From: Lophium mytilinum
Taxonomy: Eukaryota; Ascomycota; Dothideomycetes; Mytilinidiales; Mytilinidiaceae
Assembly: GCA_010093605.1 (NCBI GenBank)
Contig: MU004192.1
Span: forward strand, 1,280,504-1,344,503
DNA: 64,000 bases
Direction of reading: 5' to 3'
Shown here: positions 61,400 through 64,000 of the stretch, one piece after another
How positions within the stretch are numbered: the stretch's first letter is position 1
How the letters are laid out: each line of letters starts with the position of its first letter
Notes under the pieces: generated by a model
Told to the model about the DNA's origin: nothing
Seen by the model: the letters and a program-made list of their open reading frames with translations, nothing else
Databases searched by the model: none
Made by a program: the position numbers and the translations under genes

Positions 61400-63620
61400 T
61401 TCTACTACTAAGTGTCCCACTATACATCCGCCTACACCTTAGTAAGAAAGAACGCTGCTTTAGTTACTTTAAGAAAAACTACCGCGCTAGTAACCCTAAG
61501 TATCTTATAGTTAGAAAGACTATAATAGAGGCTTAGTATAATAAGCGCCTTATAGCTACTAGAATTAATAATATTAAACTTAACGCTTTTAAGTATAGTA
61601 GTAATAAGAAGTGCTAGTATAAATATAAATATAAGAACTATAACTAGAAAAAAGATAACTACGCAGTTTACTCTAATTACTTGGAAAATGCTTAATCTCT
61701 AATAAAAGTTATTATTAGAGATAGTTAGAAGACACGCTAGCTTAAGTTCTTATATATATTTAAGAGCTTAAGCTACCTTCTTTAAAACTACTAGATATTA
61801 AGCTCTCTACATGCGCCATTAGGCTTACTTCTCTCTCTAGTAAGTAGATAGACTTTAACTATAAGATTATTACTTTAACTAGAATAGTTAAATTAACTAT
61901 TCTTATAGACTCTAGATATAGCGGCTTTATATTTATTTCTATAAACTTTATAAATTATTATAAGCTTAACGTCTATAAGGCTACTCTATATAATATTAAA
62001 CTACTAAATAGTTTTATATTAGTTATTAATAAAGCAGCTAAAGTTACTATATAGATTAAAGGCTACTATAATAAGTTCTAGGCTCTAATCTATAACCTAA
62101 AGGGCTATAATATTATTCTTAGTATAGGCTAGCTTATAACGCATAATACTTATATAAAGTTTAGTACCTAAATAATATAGCTAGATTTAGACTATTATTA
62201 TTCTTAATACCTAGTTAATTATAAACTAGTCTATATCTAGTTTAAAGACTCTATTACTTATATAGGTAAGCGCCTATTCTAGTAGAAGCTTAACGCTTAG
62301 CTTACTACTTTTAAAGTACTTAATATTAATATAGTATCTAGTAATAAGTATTTATATAACTTCTAGTAATTACTAGAAAAAAATACTATCTATATATAGC
62401 CTAAATACTTTAAGCTAGCGCTTATAGATAAGAAAATAGAAGCCTAAGCGCGCGCTAATAAACGCCTATATAAACTAGAAGATATTATTCTAGGCCTAGC
62501 TAATTTTATAAATAACCTAGCGGCTATTAGCCTATATATAATATTAAAAGATAACTAATAGAAATTCTTTAAAAAGATAGAGCGTAAACTAATAACCTAT
62601 AATAAACTTAAGGTATTAGTATCTATAGAATATTACGGCTTTCTTAATATATAGAACCTAAAGAAAGCTAATAAGCTACTACCGCGTTATAAAGTAAAAG
62701 ATAGTATAGATATTAACTATTATATTAATATTAAACTAGAAATAAAGGCACTAGCGCGTAAGGTCTATAGACTCTTATATAATAAGATACTAGTTATAAA
62801 AATATTTATTAATAAGATATATAGTAAGAGCTATATTAGAAAAAGTAATAGCTAATATATAGCTTCTATTATTATTATCTATAAGCTAGGCGGAGGCCTA
62901 CGCATCTATATTAATTACTAAGGCCTTAACACTATTATAGTTAAGGCCTATAATATTCCTCTAGCTATAAAGAATACTTTAGCCTTACTTAAATACGCCT
63001 AATACTATACTAAGTTTAATATTATTACTGCTTTTAATACTATCTAAATATAAGAGGGCGATAAAAAGTATATAGCGTTTCTTATAAGATATAGCCTATT
63101 TAAATTTACTATTCTACCTTTTAGCTTCTATAATACTCTAGCGACGTTTTAAGCCTTTATTAATAACATTCTCTTAAAATACTTAGATAATTTCTATACC
63201 GCTTATCTTAATAATATTCTTATTTTTAGCAAGATATTAGAAGAATATATAGAATATATTAAGAAGGTTCTCTAGTAACTCTATAAGGCTAGTCTCTTTC
63301 TTAATATTACTAAGTATAAATTCTATAAATAAGAGGTTAAATATCTAGGCGTTATTATTAGCGTAGACGGCCTTAAAATAAATCTAGCTAAGGTTAAGAT
63401 AGTTATTAACTAGCTATAACTATAGAATCTCTATAATATATAAGCTTTTCTAGGCTTCTATAACTTCTACTAGTAATTTATTATTACTTACTCTAATATT
63501 ATAGAACCCCTTATAAGACTTACTAGGGTAGAGGTCTATAAGTAGTTTACCTTTCTATAGTAGAAAGGTAGCTTAGAGAACTTCTTCTTTAATATTAGGA
63601 AAACCTAAAACTGTAAAAGT
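61400..63620 (+). mobile_element. RIP-degraded Ty3/gypsy LTR retrotransposon (gag end, protease, reverse transcriptase)
   Basis: Reading through stops on the plus strand: a CCHC zinc knuckle relic near 61450 (CFSYFKKNYRASN, with two ligands lost), an aspartic protease remnant at about 61900 (ILIDSRYSGF), then reverse transcriptase from about 62740: RKSNS, KLGGGLRIYINYXGLN (X is a stop), YYTKFNIITAFN, EGDKKYIAFLIRYSLFKF, LPFSFYN, AFINNIL and YLNNILIFSKILEEYIEYIKKVL in two pieces, then YLGVIISVDGLKI and AFLGFYNFY. The order is that of Ty3/gypsy pol. The active-site YLDD reads YLNN, so it is dead. RNase H and integrase are not readable after about 63620. No LTRs found. Confidence 0.88.
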
Positions 63621-64000
63621 TAGAGCTATTAGTGCTCGGCAGTAAACGGCGTAAACTTCTAGTAAACTGCGTAAATTACGCAACATCTATATAAACTACT
63701 AGCGTAGGTAATATTACTATATAGACTAGTAGTAGTTTATCTATATACTACGCAGCCTAATAATACTTAATTATTATCTATTATTTTAAACTATTAATAA
63801 TTTAGTTCTATAGTATCTTTTACCTAATTAGCCTTAGCGGTGCTAGAGCTAATATATACATGCCCCGTATATAATACCGCCTATATTCTACTATAAAATA
63901 ATTCTATTTACCGCTCTTCCCTCTCTATAGTAGTATAAGGCGGGGGTGGAAGTAAGTAGAAATAGTAAGTACTTAGGCTAGAATATCTAATCTTTATTCT
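63621..64000. other. AT-rich window edge with abrupt end of the pol homology
   Basis: Pol-like text stops near 63620 and is followed by a slightly more GC-rich patch (GTGCTCGGCAGTAAACGGCG). It may be another inserted repeat or the edge of an internal deletion. Confidence 0.35.

Larger units (their letters stand above)
55510..64000. other. AT-rich, RIP-worn heterochromatin-like block
   Basis: From about 55,510 the sequence changes abruptly to long runs of TATAG/TAGTA with very few CpG and CpA-rich words, and stays so to the window end. All six frames are densely closed by TAG and TAA. Within it, two retroelement relics can be read through their stops. This is the pattern left by RIP on repeated DNA. 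No intact gene, rRNA or tRNA is visible. Confidence 0.9.

Overview
The window looks like a chromosome segment of a filamentous ascomycete (Pezizomycotina; the protein flavour suggests Dothideomycetes, but that is inference). Evidence is short introns of about 50-180 nt with GTRNGT donors and CTAAC/CTGAC-type branch points, a CG-balanced gene-bearing part with mostly housekeeping genes, and a right-hand AT-rich block whose transposon remains are full of CAG/CAA-to-TAG/TAA changes, the footprint of repeat-induced point mutation (RIP). I resolved nineteen protein genes, most of them to exon level with total exon lengths divisible by three.

Left part (1-26 kb): eIF2-beta and a Mim2-like protein are transcribed divergently from a shared promoter of about 150 bp. 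They are followed by a single-pass membrane protein of unknown function (4970-6895), a vacuolar Ca2+/H+ exchanger (7854-9646), a 108-bp tandem repeat array, an Argonaute with a DEDD tetrad (11584-14729), a C2H2 zinc-finger regulator standing alone in repeat-worn DNA (17226-18265), an unrecognised 261-aa protein (21144-22003) and a seven-helix fungal rhodopsin-domain membrane protein (22581-23969).

Middle part (26-46 kb): an MDP-1-type HAD phosphatase, a secreted GH31 alpha-glucosidase, the tRNA 2-thiolation enzyme Ncs6/Ctu1, a two-domain GNAT acetyltransferase, a sulfotransferase-fold protein with an eroded P-loop, mitochondrial ribosomal protein uL22m, and a HAT-repeat/RRM splicing factor of the Prp24/SART3 type.

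Right part (46-64 kb): Utp15 of the small-subunit processome, a cysteine-rich GPI-anchored-type surface protein, the telomere-capping subunit Stn1, and an NTF2/SnoaL-like protein with a possible mitochondrial presequence. From about 55.5 kb to the end there is no intact gene. This AT-rich block contains a minus-strand Tad1-type LINE relic and a plus-strand Ty3/gypsy relic.

The most unusual feature is a dispersed repeat family in most intergenic spaces, on both strands. Its core resembles GCCACCTC-nnACGGTGGTATC, with an imperfect CCACC...GGTGG inverted repeat, followed by a CAAAAG-like motif. The unit occurs with a 65-66 bp period in some places and a 106-110 bp period in others. The genes do not form a pathway cluster. 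The notable juxtaposition is RNA-silencing (Argonaute) and RIP-type genome defence with fossil repeats around almost every gene.
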